Below are positions 30,776 through 42,209 of a stretch of 64,000 nucleotides of DNA, piece by piece (position 1 is the first letter of the stretch; every line of letters begins with the position of its first letter). The notes beneath the pieces are model-generated. The model saw only the letters and a list, made by a program, of their open reading frames with translations. It was not told where the DNA came from and did not search any database. The DNA lies in assembly GCA_905221605.1 (NCBI GenBank), contig CAJNDS010001347.1, forward strand, positions 131,001-195,000, given 5' to 3'. Both the position numbers and the translations under genes were made by a program. The stretch comes from Symbiodinium natans. Its lineage: Eukaryota; Sar; Dinophyceae; Suessiales; Symbiodiniaceae.

Positions 30776-31384
30776 TAGGGTTAGGGTCTAGGGTTTGGGG
30801 TTTCGGGTCGAGGGCTTAAGGCTCGGAAACCTTCAGATCTCGAGCCCAAAACTCCTGAAACCTACACCCGAAACCCAAAATCGCATCACCAGCCCCAACC
30901 ACCTAGACCCTAAATTCCTAGACCCTAATGTGGGACCCTCTTTAGTGTGTAGGGCCCCCCCCCTCCCCCCCCGAACAGTCGAGGCGTGGATGGGATCCTG
31001 ATTACACGGCCCCGGGGACTTATATGATTTTTAATCGGGAGGAGTTTAAAAGGGGCTGCGATGCCCAGCATATTTTTTAACGGCGCTCCTCGTGGGTTTT
31101 TCTTGCGGCGCCCGGACGATTTGACTTTAAAGAGGATCCCCCAAACAGTCAGGGGATCCTGAATAGTTCGGCCAATTTGACTTTAAAGAGGCCCCTCCTA
31201 CTAAACAGGGTCCAGCATGAACACCCTAAGCCTCGAACCGCTACACTCACAACCTTGACCTTCTACATCCTCAGCCCTACACTCTTAACAGGATCCGAAG
31301 CCCTAAACCCCAAACCCCAAAGCTCAACCCGGACTCAACCCCCCCAAACCCCTAATCCCTAAACCCTAAAACCTACACCCTCTC

Positions 31385-31495
31385 CTCCTGAAGTAGCGCC
31401 ACGAAGGCTTGAAGGAAGGGCTTCCTTTGGCAGGCTTCTTGGGATTGACAGCCGGAGGCTTACGCCCAAGGCACTCTAAGGACTCTTGCCCTCCA
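31385..31495 (-). CDS. Exon-like island, minus strand
   Basis: Reads QESLECLGRKPPAVNPKKPA then KGSPSFKPSWRYFRRR without stops. Lys/Pro-rich. Not recognised. Confidence 0.4.
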
Positions 31496-31519
31496 AACTC
31501 AGGGGGGCTTTCGTTTGGG

Positions 31520-32460
31520 GTTTAGGTGTGCTAGAGTGTTAGGGTTAGGGTTTAGGGTTTAGAGTTTAGGGTCTAGGGTTCAGGGTTTAAGTTTAGGGTG
31601 TTAGGGTGTTAGGGTTTGAGGGTTTACCTTTTCACAAGGGTCTGCGGCTTAGTCCAGGGTCTTTTAGGCACAGGGACTTCATCCTCTCCCGCACACCGGT
31701 TGTTGACCTCACAAGAAGAAACCCAAAACCCAAAACCCTAAACCCTAAGCCCTAAACCCGAAACCCTAAACCCTTCACCCTACACCCCAGGATCCAAGCC
31801 GGACATCCAAGAGTGCCCAACAACTGGGTTTAGGGTTTAGGGTTTAGGATTTAGGGCTACTGAAGCCCCGACCATCATGCTACTGGGTCTTCGTAGTGAA
31901 TGAGGGGGTTTAGGCTTTAGGGTTGAGGGTTTAGGGTTTAGGTACCCTAGCTATTCTTTTTTTTTCAGTGTATATGCAGGGGGACATAAGGTACTGTACC
32001 TCATTCCCTCATTCCCTGCTCAGAACCAGGGGGTCAATCCTGAACCCCAACCTCCTCCCCCAACCCTGCAGGTATAGACTTCAACACAATGACTACACAC
32101 CCACCTCAAACCCCAAACCCTAAGCCCTAAACCCTAAACCATCAAATCCTAAACCCTCAACCTTCAAACCCTGAACCCTCAACAACCCTCAACAACCCTC
32201 AACAACCCTCAACAGCCCTCAACAACCCTCAACAACAACCCTCAACAACAACCCTAAACAACCCTAAACAACCCTAAACAACCCTAAACAACCCTAAACC
32301 CCAAACCCCTCCCTCTAAACCTAAGCCCTAAAACCTAGGCTCTAAACCCGAAACCCTAAACCCCTAAACCCCTAAACCCCTAAACCCCTAAACCCCTAAA
32401 CCCCTAAACCCCTAAACCCCTAAACCCCTAAACCCCTAAACGCCTAAACCCCTAAACCCT
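31520..32460. repeat. Mixed variant arrays
   Basis: TTTAGGG 31545-31620; a 10-mer AACCCTCAAC/AACCCTAAAC array 32165-32300; CCCCTAAA 8-mer array 32340-32460 (about 13 units). Confidence 0.9.
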
Positions 32461-32529
32461 AAACCCTAAACCCCTAAACCCCAAACCCCAAGCCCTGACC
32501 CCTTTTACCCTAAACTCTAGCCCTAAACC

Positions 32530-32930
32530 CTATGCCCCTAACCCCTAACCCCTAACCCCTAACCCCTAACCCCTAACTCCTAACCCCTAAACCCTAAACC
32601 CTAAACCCTAAACCCTAAACCCTAAACCCTAAACCCTAAACCCCCTAGAGCCGAAGCTCCGGAGCATGGCGGATGCGAAGAGCACCGTAGCGGAGGGCGC
32701 CGGCAGCCGCCGGAGAAGACACCGCAGGGCCTCCCAGCCTCCATCCGTATAGGGTTTAGGGTTTAGGGTTTAGGGTTTAGGGTTTAGGGTTTAGGGTTCA
32801 GGGTTTAGGGTTTAGGGTTTAGGGTTTAGGGTTTAGGGTTTAGGGTTTAGGGTTTAGGGTTTAGGGTTTGGGGTTTTGGGGTTTAGGGGTTTAGGGTTAA
32901 GGGTGGAGGGGGGAGGGGTGGTGGTGGGGG
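32530..32930. repeat. Opposed arrays around an island
   Basis: CCCCTAA 32530-32590, CCCTAAA 32590-32642, island, TTTAGGG 32750-32930. Confidence 0.9.
32645..32750. CDS. Exon-like island, strand unclear
   Basis: Open on both strands: plus EPKLRSMADAKSTVAEGAGS then RRRRHRRASQPPSV; minus MEAGRPCGVFSGGCRRPP. Lies between CCCTAAA and TTTAGGG arrays. Confidence 0.25.
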
Positions 32931-33259
32931 GCTCTATACGGTTTCAGGCTGTTAGGACAGTAGAGGGATGGGCCCCGAACAGCTTAGGGTTTTCATCGGA
33001 GTTCTAAACCGTTGCCATAGACCCTGAACCACGATCCAGGTAGAACTATTAACTGCAAGTAGGTATGCTCAAGTACCCTAAGCCTACACCCTACTACACT
33101 TGAACCTTGAAGCCGGCTTAATTGGGGCATCTGCCAGCGAGGCACTCTCCCGATTCTCGTACAAACAGTCGCAAATCACCTTGGCTCGAGGTCTAGGGTT
33201 TAGGGTTTAGGGTTTGTGTCGACCTCAGTGTGATTGTTTTTTGGACTCGACATGTCGGA

Positions 33260-33930
33260 CGAATTTGATCTCTAGCGCCCTACAAGCCCTTTCAAAGGCC
33301 CTAAACCCCAAAAAGTTTGGGGTTTAGGGATTAGGCTTTATGTCCCCAACAAAAAGCCACATCATATAGAGCTTTGGGTTTAGGACACATTTAGGGGCTG
33401 ATTAGGGCTTCGGTTTAGCACTGTTAACACACCATGAAGGTGGGCGAATGCGGTTCGAGCCAGGGAACTTTGAGGCTCATCCCAACTCAACCCCGCACAT
33501 CAGCAAAAAACCCTAGACCCTAAACCCTAAACCCTAAACCCAAAACAATCAACCGCGAATAAAGCACCTGAATCTTAGGGCAGTTCCATCCTGAATATGA
33601 GCCCTTAAATCATCGGGACCCTTGTATGACCTGTAAAACCCAAGGGCCCATACTTCAGAACCCTTTGAAGGTAAGAGATCATATTAAAGCACCATGAAAC
33701 TATCCCTAAACCCTAAACCCTAAACCCTAAACCCTAAACCCTAAACCGGACCTGCACGCCCAGGCCCTAAACCGCCCTAACCCCTAAACTCGAAAAAAAC
33801 CCTAAAGCCCCAAACCCCCGAAACCTTAAACCCCAAACCTTAAAAACCCTCAAAAACCCCTTAACAACTCGAAAAGCGAACTAAATCCCAAAACCCAAAA
33901 CGAAAAAAACAATCCCAAGCCCCACAAACA
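33260..33930. other. Short tracts and unique DNA
   Basis: Minus reading RAKVICDCLYENRESASLA is open at 33115-33200 (weak exon candidate). 33565-33705 loosely resembles 49950-50060 (CATATTAA, CACCATGAAACTA words). CCCTAAA 33703-33750. Confidence 0.35.
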
Positions 33931-33933
33931 TCC

Positions 33934-34104
33934 CTAAACCCTAAACCCTAAACCCTCAGCCCTGATCCCGTCCCAGTCGCGAGCAACTCGAAGGCGCCCT
34001 CTGGGAGGGTTGGCTGCTGGGCCTCTTTGGCCCACTCCACCGCCAGGGCCTGGGCTCACACGAATACATTGCGAAGGGGTGAGAAATTTCCTCTTCGGGG
34101 CCAT
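33934..34104 (-). CDS. Possible first exon, minus strand
   Basis: ATG at 34104 opens MAPKRKFLTPSQCIRVSPGP then RGRLRVARDWDGIRAEG before running into CCC TAA repeats. A basic N-terminus is visible; no domain recognised. Confidence 0.3.
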   Translation of the reverse strand: MAPKRKFLTPSQCIRVSPGPGGGVGQRGPAANPPRGRLRVARDWDGIRAEGLGFRV

Positions 34105-34439
34105 GGCGCAGGACATGCTAGATTGCAGATGGAGCCAAAAGTCGACATAGCAGCAAGTGAGACCTGAATCCCCAAGTAAATGCATCAAAAGGACGCCTTA
34201 ACAAAGAGCTTCCCCCGAGTGATTGGCGTGCGCCATATCAGAAGGGGGCGCCTTTCCCTACTGAGAGTAGGGTTCAGGGTTTAGGATTTAGGGTTCAGGG
34301 TCAAGCTTCGTGGTATATTATGCCGGGTTTCGGGCTTCGGTTTTTGAGGCTGGGACCTCAAGCTCACGGGGTTTCTGTAGGGCCTTCAGGCTTTAGGGAT
34401 CCGAGGTTGCAAGGATGAGGGCTGGCAGTGCCTGAGAGC

Positions 34440-35160
34440 TTAGGGGCGTTTAAGGTTTAGGGTTTAGGGCTTAGGGTGTTTGGGGTGTTTAGGGTGTTTA
34501 GGGTTTAGGGTGTTTAGTGTTGGGGTTTAGGGTTTAGGGTTTAGGGTTTAGGGTTTAGGGTTTAGGGTTTAGGGTTTAGGGTTTAGGGTTTAGGGTTTCG
34601 GGAAGCAAGGGTCTGGGGTTTAGGGTTAAAAACAAGGCTGAGGGCTCGTAGAATCTAGGGGTTGCAGGTTTACGAGCTCTTAAGCACTGACAGGTTGGCT
34701 TCAACAAAACAATCAGGAAAGTCGTCTCGGAGTGCTCCAAGAACTGGTTAGAAGGGTGGGGGGCGTTAGGAGTTAGGGTTTAGGGTTATAGTCCCTCCAA
34801 AATCCAAAACCCTAAGCCCTAAGCGCTCAACCCTGTAGGGGTTAGGGCTTAGGGTGGAGGGGCGCACAAAGCTCCTGTCCCAAAAGCCCCAAATGCAAAC
34901 TTCGACAAGACAGGAAAACGGCGAATCCCAAGAATGGAACACGCAACATCCCAATGTCCTACCCTAAACCCTAAACCCTAAATCCCAAACCCTAAACCCT
35001 AAACCCTAAACACTAATTAAACCCTAAACCCTAAACCCTAAACCCTAAACCCTAAACCCTAAACCCTAAACCCTAAACCCTAAACCCTAAACCCTAAACC
35101 CTAAACCCTAAACCCTAAACCCTAAACCCTAAACCCTAAACCCTAGACCCTAACCCTAAA
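34440..35160. repeat. Telomere-type arrays
   Basis: TTTAGGG with GTGTTTAGG variants 34440-34600; CCCTAAA 34960-35155, including about 120 bp of perfect units. Confidence 0.9.
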
Positions 35161-35399
35161 CTCCCAGAGCTAAGGCGTCAGCCTCGCATGTGCCCATCTT
35201 CTGCGTCCTTGTGTAGGGTTCGGTCTAGCAGGGGTGTGATCTATCTTTTTGCGCTTCAACTTGCTTAGGGGTGTTGAGCAGTAACCCGACATCCGAACCC
35301 GAAGCCCTGAACCCTAAGATGAATAAGTGCGCTACTGGATAGTCTAGTTTTAGAGGGTTGAAGGTTCACAGGGTTTGGGGTTCAGGGTTTCTTTGGGGG

Positions 35400-36100
35400 C
35401 TTATAGGTCCCCCACTGAACCCTAAACCGTAAAACCCTAAACCCTGCACCCTAAACCCTAAACCCTAAGCCCTAAACCCTAAACCCTTCCTCTTGCTGAA
35501 GGCTTCGGCTTGAGGGCTTAGAGGTTTGGGGGGGGGGGGGGGGGGGTGGGATTTAAGGTTAGGGTTTGTAGGGGTTTGGGGTTTAGGGTTGAGGGTGCAC
35601 CGAGCTGTATGCCCTTGAGGGCTTACCTAGGGAAGAAGGATTGGGTTGAAGGGTTGAGGGCCTTGTCGCCCTCTCAACCTTAACTCACCCCTATAGAGTG
35701 ACACAGGTCTTGGGGGTTGAGGGCGTTGGGGATTTAGGGTTTGGGGTTTAGGTGTTTAGGGTTTAGGGCTTTTGGTTCAGGGGTTTAGGGTGTAGGGTAT
35801 CCTGAGGTCCTGAACCTACAAACTTCCCCAAAGCTTATGGGCTGCTCTAAAGCCGAGCAGCTCCGCGGGGGCTTTGCCGCGGCGCTGCGCCTGACAGGCG
35901 CAGGTTATGGGCAACTTTGAAGTGAGTGCGTGCGTGCGTGCGCGGGTGCGTGGGTGGGTGGGTGGGTGGGTGGGTGGGTGGGTGCGTGGGTGGGTGGGTG
36001 GGTGGGTGGGTGTCTGTGTGAGAGAGTAAGTCTAAGGTTTAGGGTGTAGGGAATCGGGTTTAAGGTTTAGGGTTCAGGGAGAACAAAAGCTTGTTCGGGT
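35400..36100. repeat. Mixed simple repeats
   Basis: CCCTAAA 35415-35490, poly-G 35528-35546, TTTAGGG words 35730-35800, a short hairpin CTGCGCCT/AGGCGCAG (35885-35903), and a (GGGT)n/(GTGC)n block 35928-36012. Confidence 0.85.
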
Positions 36101-36111
36101 TTAGGCTTTTA

Positions 36112-36200
36112 TCAGTATGGCGCCTTCTCAGCAGCTTTGGCCTTTCGCAGCTTGCTCTTGGTCTTTGCAGAGGCCTGCGCCAAGGGCAGGGCTACCAGCG
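36112..36200 (-). CDS. Possible terminal exon, minus strand
   Basis: Reads TLVALPLAQASAKTKSKLRK then AKAAEKAPY and TGA. A lysine/alanine-rich C-terminus typical of basic nuclear or ribosomal proteins; an identity cannot be given. Confidence 0.45.
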
Positions 36201-36881
36201 TTGGGCTTCAAAGCGTTTCAAGTAAACCCTGAACGCGCAACCCTAAACCCTAAACCCTATACACCCTAAACATCTTGGGGTGGTTTCTTGCTTTAAGTTT
36301 CTTGGGGCTTAGACCTCTTCAGGGCTTGCTCTTAGGCGCACGAGTGGCTTGCACAACAAACCCTTACACAAAGCGCAGGTCAGGGTTAGGGTTTAGGGTT
36401 TCAGGGTTTAGGGTTTAAGGTTTAGGATTCAGGGTTCAGGGTTTGGGGCTTGAAAAAAGTTATAGTGTAACCGGAAAATCCATAAAGTTAGGCATTGAAG
36501 GCTTTAGCATGCTTTGGCTCAGCATTGCTCTATTGTTCGTACTCAGGTCCGCCAAATCCCCGTACAAGCGGACACAGGGCCGCAGCCTCCACAGCCAGGG
36601 GTTTAGGGTCTAGAAATTAGGGTCTAAGGAACTACTAAAATAAACCCTCAATTCTAGGCCCTTGCACTCCAACGGGCGCTGTGCTCAGCTGTGTGTGTGG
36701 GGGAAGGGAGGGTGCGGTGCGGTTGCAACTCGTAGAACAAGAAGACTGCGCATGGCGAACATGAGCTCCCTAAAGCCCCAAAACCCAAAACCCAAATCCC
36801 TAAACCCTCAACCCTCAACTCCTAAACCCCTGAACCCTAAGCCCTAAACCCTAAACCCCGAGGCTGGGAACACAAGCTTAA

Positions 36882-38564
36882 TTAGCACGATGAGGCTGAC
36901 AGGTGCAAGTTAGCGGACCTTTTGCGCCGGGCAAGCTCTGCCGCCAATAATTCTTCGAGGTACTCGTCGCCCAGTTCGGCGGCAGCCCAGGACGACAAAC
37001 GCAACTGTGGTAGCTTCATTGCCTCCATCTTCTGAGGAATCTCGGCCTGGAGGTCAGACAACGGGATCAGTACGTCTGGCTCGGCATCTTGGAGGCTTGC
37101 AACGGCCCAGAGGCTTACCGCCAATCCTTGAGGATCAACATCCCCCACCTTCTCCGAAATGCACTTCGCAACGGCGGGAACAGCCATCAGGACAGCAGGA
37201 GCTGCCTCGTGCAGCTTCGCTGCGGCCCACAGGATGTTCCACAAGTGCTGAGGAATCATGCTCTCGACTTTCTGTGGTATTCGCTGCGCGATGGCAGGAA
37301 CAGCCTTCAGAACAACAGGCACAGCCCCTTGCAGCCTCGCTGCCGCCCACAGGCTGTTGGACAGTTCCTGAGGCTTCATACTCTTCGCCTTCTGCGGTAT
37401 GCACTCCGCGATGGCAGGCACTGCGGTCAGAACAGCTGGGGCTGCCTCTTGCAGTTTCGCTGCGGCCCACAGGCTGTTGGACAGTTCTTGAGGCTTCATG
37501 ATCTTGACCTTTTGCGGTATGCACTCCGCGATGGCAGAAACAGCTGTCAAAACAGCAGGGGCTGCCTTTTGCAGGTTCGCTGCGGCCCACAGGCTGTTGG
37601 ACAGTTCTTGAGGCTTCATGCTCTTGACCTTCTGCGGTATGCACTCCGCGATGGCCGGCATAGCCATCAGAACAGCAGGAGCAGCCCGTTGCAGTTTCGC
37701 TGCGGCCCACAGGCTGTTGGACAGTTCTTGAGGCTTCATGCTCTTCACCTTCTGCGGTATGCACTCTGCGATGGCCGGCACAGCCATCAGAACGGCAGGA
37801 GCTGCCTCTTGCAGTTTCGCTGCGGCCCACAGGCTGCTTGACAAGTGCTGGGGCTTCATGCTCTCCACTTTCTGTGGTATTCTCTCCGCGATGGCAGGCA
37901 CAGCCAGCAGAATAGCAGGAGCTGCTTGTTGCAGTTTGGCAATCGCCCACAAGCTGTTTGACAGCTCCTTCGATTTCATGTCTCCTGCCTTGTCCTGCAC
38001 ACAGCGCGCAATGGCTGCTACGGTGCTGTCCATGTGAATGCCGATATCTGGATGCACCTCAACGAACGCCCGCAACACTTTTGCAGCCTCAGGCGCTGGG
38101 ATCATGTCCTTCCCCAGCATATCACGCAGCTTCTCCAGCAGCTTGGGCCAGGTGCAACTTGCGGCATCACCTGCTGATCGCCCGTTGCGTTGCTGGAGGC
38201 CAGATGCCCGAGTGAAGGTGGCCGACATATGAAGTTGGTTGAAACCCTCTCCATCGAGCTCCGGGTCAATGAGAGCCAGCAGCTCCACGGTTGAAGTCGT
38301 GTCCTTGATCTTCGACATCAGGATATCTGGGTTGGATGGCTGGGGTGGGGGCTGTCCCGAAGAAGACCCTCTGCGTCTACGAGGCTTCCCGCGGCGCAAG
38401 ATCAGCGATCGCGGGCCTCTGCAGGCAGAATGGCCAGGAACAGGCGGTAAGCTGACGAGGCAACTTGCATATCCCACATCCGACCTATTGCTTCCTTCCA
38501 GCAGCAGGCGACAAGCCATCACCAGGCCGAGCAGAAAAGCTGCCGTGGAACGCCGCCGCGACAT
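36882..38564 (-). CDS. OPR/RAP-like helical repeat protein, intronless
   Basis: 560 residues. An N-terminal hydrophobic stretch (STAAFLLGLVMACRLLLEG, about 6-24) after basic residues looks like a signal or organelle-targeting leader. From about residue 191 there are nine 40-residue repeats with the pattern KVKSMKPQELSNSLWAAAKL, QEAAPAVL and PAIAECIPQ. The SNSLWAxAKL helix is typical of octotricopeptide/RAP/FASTK-like organellar RNA-binding proteins, numerous in dinoflagellates and apicomplexans; an RNA role in plastid or mitochondrion is inferred. No C-terminal RAP domain is visible. Repeats 2-6 are nearly identical, so recent internal duplication is likely. No intron, unlike the ankyrin and PARP genes. 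Confidence 0.8.
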   Translation of the reverse strand: MSRRRSTAAFLLGLVMACRLLLEGSNRSDVGYASCLVSLPPVPGHSACRGPRSLILRRGKPRRRRGSSSGQPPPQPSNPDILMSKIKDTTSTVELLALIDPELDGEGFNQLHMSATFTRASGLQQRNGRSAGDAASCTWPKLLEKLRDMLGKDMIPAPEAAKVLRAFVEVHPDIGIHMDSTVAAIARCVQDKAGDMKSKELSNSLWAIAKLQQAAPAILLAVPAIAERIPQKVESMKPQHLSSSLWAAAKLQEAAPAVLMAVPAIAECIPQKVKSMKPQELSNSLWAAAKLQRAAPAVLMAMPAIAECIPQKVKSMKPQELSNSLWAAANLQKAAPAVLTAVSAIAECIPQKVKIMKPQELSNSLWAAAKLQEAAPAVLTAVPAIAECIPQKAKSMKPQELSNSLWAAARLQGAVPVVLKAVPAIAQRIPQKVESMIPQHLWNILWAAAKLHEAAPAVLMAVPAVAKCISEKVGDVDPQGLAVSLWAVASLQDAEPDVLIPLSDLQAEIPQKMEAMKLPQLRLSSWAAAELGDEYLEELLAAELARRKRSANLHLSASSC

Positions 38565-38699
38565 CGGTGGAGGCCCTTCAAAACCCGACTGCCGCGGGGT
38601 TGTGGGCTTTCGGGTTCCCCCCCCCCTGCCCCCGGCCCCAAGAAGCCTGCAGTCCGAGGATGAATGTGAAGACGCTCAGGGCCTGACACGCTGAAACTC

Positions 38700-39310
38700 T
38701 ACAACCACACCCCAACTGGGGTCAGACTCCACATGTACCAATCGCTGAAACCAAAACCTTACCTAGGCATGCCAAGCGTTTATAAGTGAGGTGCCCGTTC
38801 TAGGCTTTATCATGTCTATAGGGGTGCCCCTAGACTGTCAACTGAAACCCAAAGGCCCAAAGCCTTAAACGCTAAAGGCACTAAATCTAGGGGGTGAGGG
38901 AATTGGGTACCTGATATTTCCCTACTACAGCATTCCACTACTTCTGAGGGCGGCGCGGAACAAGCCTATATACCACTGCGTATGAGGGCGGCACAAAACC
39001 TAAAGACATAGGCCACACCACCCTTCCCTATACCCTACAGCCTAACCCCTAAACTCCGGGCCAGGCCGTCAATCGGCGGCGCTTAAGCCCTTCAACCTCT
39101 ATGGCACAAGTCGACCCAGGTCGCTCGCCCGCCTCCTGCAGCTCGGATAGCACCCACGATGGGCACGGTCTCCGCCTGGGACCACCCTGGGGCCCCCCGG
39201 AGCTCCCCGGGATTTGCTGGGACCCTTCTTGGGACAGGTGCCCGCAAGACCTTTGTGGTTTTTTTCTGAATGCCTGGGACCCCAACCTCTGATCCCTGGA
39301 ATGGAAGAAG
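38700..39310. other. Unique DNA upstream of the OPR-like gene
   Basis: Contains a GC-rich segment 39100-39290 open on both strands (minus KKPQRSCGHLSQEG, plus PPWGPPELPGICWD); neither is convincing. No spliced-leader relict was found upstream of 38564. Confidence 0.4.
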
Positions 39311-39317
39311 TTTTGGG

Positions 39318-39526
39318 AAGTGGGCAGTTGACTTGAGTTTAGGCGGCTTACACCCTAAAATGATTAGGTTTGGGTGGGTTTGCCACTTCTGAGACGGCGT
39401 GGGGGTGGGATAAAGTTAGAGGGCCCTCCACTATCGGGCCATGGCTGGTCTTCGCATTTCACGAAGCTGTCGAAGCGAGTCTGCATCCCAACCTTCACAG
39501 CTTCTGCGCCATGTCACATCAAACCC
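39318..39526. repeat. About 200 bp dispersed repeat, copy 2
   Basis: Partner of 5958-6159, same orientation, likewise followed by CCCTGAACCCTAAA repeats. Confidence 0.7.
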
Positions 39527-39549
39527 TGAACCCTAAACCCTGAACCCTA

Positions 39550-39962
39550 AATCTTTATCTTCCCGAAGCCCGCTGCCTCCTCGAGGCTGTGCTGCTCGAC
39601 TGCCTGGTAGGGTTTAGGGTTTAGGGTTTTAGGGTTGAGACGCGTTACCTTCCCCAGTACGTACTCCCCACACCATTTACCGTTTAGGAGTTCGGGGCCC
39701 CACGCTCGTATGACCGCCCTAAACCCTAAACCCTAAACCATAAACCCTAAACATTAGACTCTCAAACTTCAACCCCATATTCTTCAACTCTCGAGGCCAT
39801 GTCACACCGGCAGGGTTTAGGGTTTAGGGTCTGCAGTTTAGTGATCCGACGCTTGAACTCGCTGGCATCGTCGGCGGCAATGCCTGCAGCGCCTGCTGCA
39901 TCCTGCCGAGACACCTCCTCCAGGAGGTGGCAGAGTGCGCAAAGCACCCACCCTGATCCAAA
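39550..39962 (-). CDS. Cluster of small exon-like islands, minus strand
   Basis: From 39962 down: LCALCHLLEEVSRQDAAGAA then IAADDASEFKRRITKLQ (to 39832); AVIRAWGPELLNGKWCGEY then VLGKVTRL (39722-39640, with a TTTAG|GG acceptor in the repeat); YQAVEQHSLEEAAGFGKI (39605-39550). Telomere-type tracts separate them. They may be one gene; splice phases were not fully resolved. Confidence 0.4.
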
Positions 39963-40107
39963 GCCGGACCTCCGCTGATAGCTATGATGGCTCTAAAGGT
40001 CTGCAAACAGAGACTATGATGACGGTCGAGATTGATCAGAGTCGGTCTGCAATTCCGGCTCAAGAGTAGCGAAACCCTCTTGCAGAAACACCGCATACGG
40101 ATGCTTC

Positions 40108-41020
40108 TTCTAAACCCTAACCCTAAACCCTAAACCCCAAACCCTAAACCCTAAACCCCAAACCCTAAACCCCAAACCCCAAACCCTAAACCCTATAGAC
40201 CCTAAACCCAGAAGGTGGCTAGAGGGCTTCGAGCCGGCCTCGCATCAGGACTTGATGCAACGCGTAGGCCAAAATCCTAAACCCTAAGCCTAAACCCTAA
40301 ACCCTAAACCTTAAACCCTAAACCCTAAACCCTAAACCTTAAACCCTAAACCCTAAACCTTAAACCCTAAACCCTAAACCTATATAAACCCCCTAAACCC
40401 TAAACCCTACAAGCCCTCAACCCTTGAACCCTAAGCCCCAAGCCCTGAACCCTAAAGCCTAAGCCCTCAACCCTTTGGGGATGTTTAGGGTTTGGGTTTC
40501 GGGCTTAGGGCTTAGGGCTTTGGGCTAAGGGCTTAGGGTCTAGGGTTTAAGGACATGGGGTTTAGGCTTCCTGGAAGCTGGCCGTTTAGTGCACTGAACC
40601 CACGGAAAACATCCCAGAACTAGCCTTCCCTTATAAGCCGCTCGCTAAATCCTCTACAGCCGTTTAGGGTTTAGGATTTAGGGCCTTTAGGGTTTAGGGT
40701 TTGGGGTTTAGGGTTTAGGGTTTAGGGTTTGCAACAGCTCTCATCCCCTCAAACCCTCAGAGGCATACAAGGTGCCACCAACAGCTCTAGAACCCAAACC
40801 CTGAGCCCGAAACGAATTGGTTCAGGGTTTAGGGTTAAGCGTTTAGGGAGCCCGCATGATATCAGGACCAGACCCAGCCAAATATAATTGATTTTGTGCC
40901 CGGGGACCACACTCTCGAAACTTTTAGGGTTTGTAGAATGCAGTAAGAAAGCTCCTGAACCCTGAACCCTGAAGCCTAAATGCTCTAGACCCGAGCCCCC
41001 CCCCCCTAAAACAAAAAAAT
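40108..41020. repeat. CCCTAAA arrays and short tracts
   Basis: CCCTAAA/CCCCAAA 40108-40208 and 40275-40460 with a higher-order CCTTAAA unit every third repeat; TTTAGGG 40662-40730. Minus reading ILAYALHQVLMRGRLEAL at 40216-40270 is a weak exon candidate. Confidence 0.8.
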
Positions 41021-41032
41021 ATAATTACACAT

Positions 41033-41200
41033 ACACTAAACTAAAACTTAAACTAAAACCAAAACGAAATCTAAAACTAAAAAAACTGAAACCGAAAAAA
41101 AAATAAAACTAAATAAGACTAAGACTCAGACTAAGACTACAACTAAAACTAAAACTAAATCTAAGACTAAGACTAAGACAAAGACTAAAACTAAAACTAG
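41033..41200. repeat. ACTAAA/ACTAAG degenerate repeat
   Basis: AT-rich hexamer-like repeat of ACTAAA, ACTAAG and ACTCAG words. The minus frame running through it (Val/Leu-rich) is an artefact. Confidence 0.85.
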
Positions 41201-41322
41201 CAACACAAAGAAATCACAACAGAGGTCTACGCCAGACTGTTGCTGTGCCTCGGCTGCTGTGGCCGTTGTAGCGTAGCCGCCGGCATCCGCCTCTTTAGAT
41301 TGAAGGTCGAAAACGTCCCTAC

Positions 41323-41409
41323 TTTGGAGTAGACCCTGGAAAAAACTTTGTAATATAAGTAGCTGCAATAGGAAGCCAGAACCCAAAACAAGTATTGAAG
41401 TACTGCAAA
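41323..41409. mobile_element. TTTGGAGTA-family inverted-repeat element, copy 2
   Basis: TTTGGAGTA/TACTGCAAA ends; shared interior GACCCTGGAAAAAA, CAATAGGAAGCCAGAACCC and ATTGAAGTA. 87 bp against 100 bp for copy 1. Confidence 0.6.
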
Positions 41410-41529
41410 AGCCAGACGTAGGATTTATCATGGGCCTGGCAGGGGTTTTGGGTTCAGGGTTTGGTCTTCAGGCTGAGCCCAACTGTGCACAGTCTACATC
41501 TACCCAAGAAGGCACATGTCTCCTTGCAT

Positions 41530-42145
41530 GAAGGGTTTAGGGTTTAGGGTTTAGCGTTTAGGGTTTAGCGTTTAGGGTTAAGGGTTTAGGGCAACAAAAC
41601 GCAAGCCAGTCTCTGACCAAGTGGCCGATACGGATGCACCTTTCATGACTTCGCCAAAACCGCGCCAAAACCTCAACCACCCCCCGCCCCCTCCCGCCCT
41701 ATCGCCACAAGGTTCTGCATCTCAGAAAACCCAAAATCCTCGACAACCCTAAGCCCTAAACCCTAAAGCCTAAACCCCAAACCCTAAACCCTAAACCCTA
41801 AACCCTAAACCCTAAACCCCACACGCGAAAGGCGTAGAGCTGCCTTCGGCAACTGTGGTGCGGGCCTGCGCTGGCTTGCCTCGACTCGCTGGCAGCCTGC
41901 AACACGTCCCCGAGATACGGAGCCCTAGCTTGAAGTCTTGGTAGGGTTTAGAGTTTAGGGTTTAGGGTTTTGGGTTTAGCGTTTAGGGTTTAGGGCTTCG
42001 GGTTCAGGGTATAGGGTTGAGGGTTTAGGGTTGAGGGTTTAGCGTTTAGCGTTTAGGGCTTAGGGTTTAGGGCTTAGGGGATAGGGTTTAGGGTTTAGGC
42101 TTTCGGGGTTTATAGAGTTTAGGGTTCAGGGTCTAGGGTTTCGCC
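41530..42145. repeat. Telomere-type tracts
   Basis: TTTAGGG/TTTAGCG 41530-41590; CCCTAAA 41745-41820; degenerate TTTAGGG 41942-42145. Confidence 0.85.
41826..41940 (-). CDS. Exon-like island related to 47431-47512
   Basis: Minus reading APYLGDVLQAASESRQASAG is open, as is a second frame. The DNA is visibly related to 47431-47512 (shared GCxGGCTGCC and GCGCAGGCC blocks), suggesting paralogous exons. Confidence 0.3.
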
Positions 42146-42209
42146 AACACCCTCACCCCTCTGCTTCGCGTAAGCCGGAAATCTTACATCCTGCATCCCT
42201 TTCCCTAGT

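Noticed and set aside
36520-36545. Second spliced-leader relict (GCTTTGGCTCAGC)
   Set aside because: Match shorter than at 12347 and not placed before a recognisable gene start.
37007-38694. Plus-strand frames opposite the OPR-like gene
   Set aside because: Shadows of the 120 bp coding repeat; the minus strand has the recognisable SNSLWAAAKL pattern and a full-length frame.
41126-41431. 101-codon minus frame rich in Val/Leu
   Set aside because: Half is the ACTAAA repeat and half the TTTGGAGTA element; no domain.
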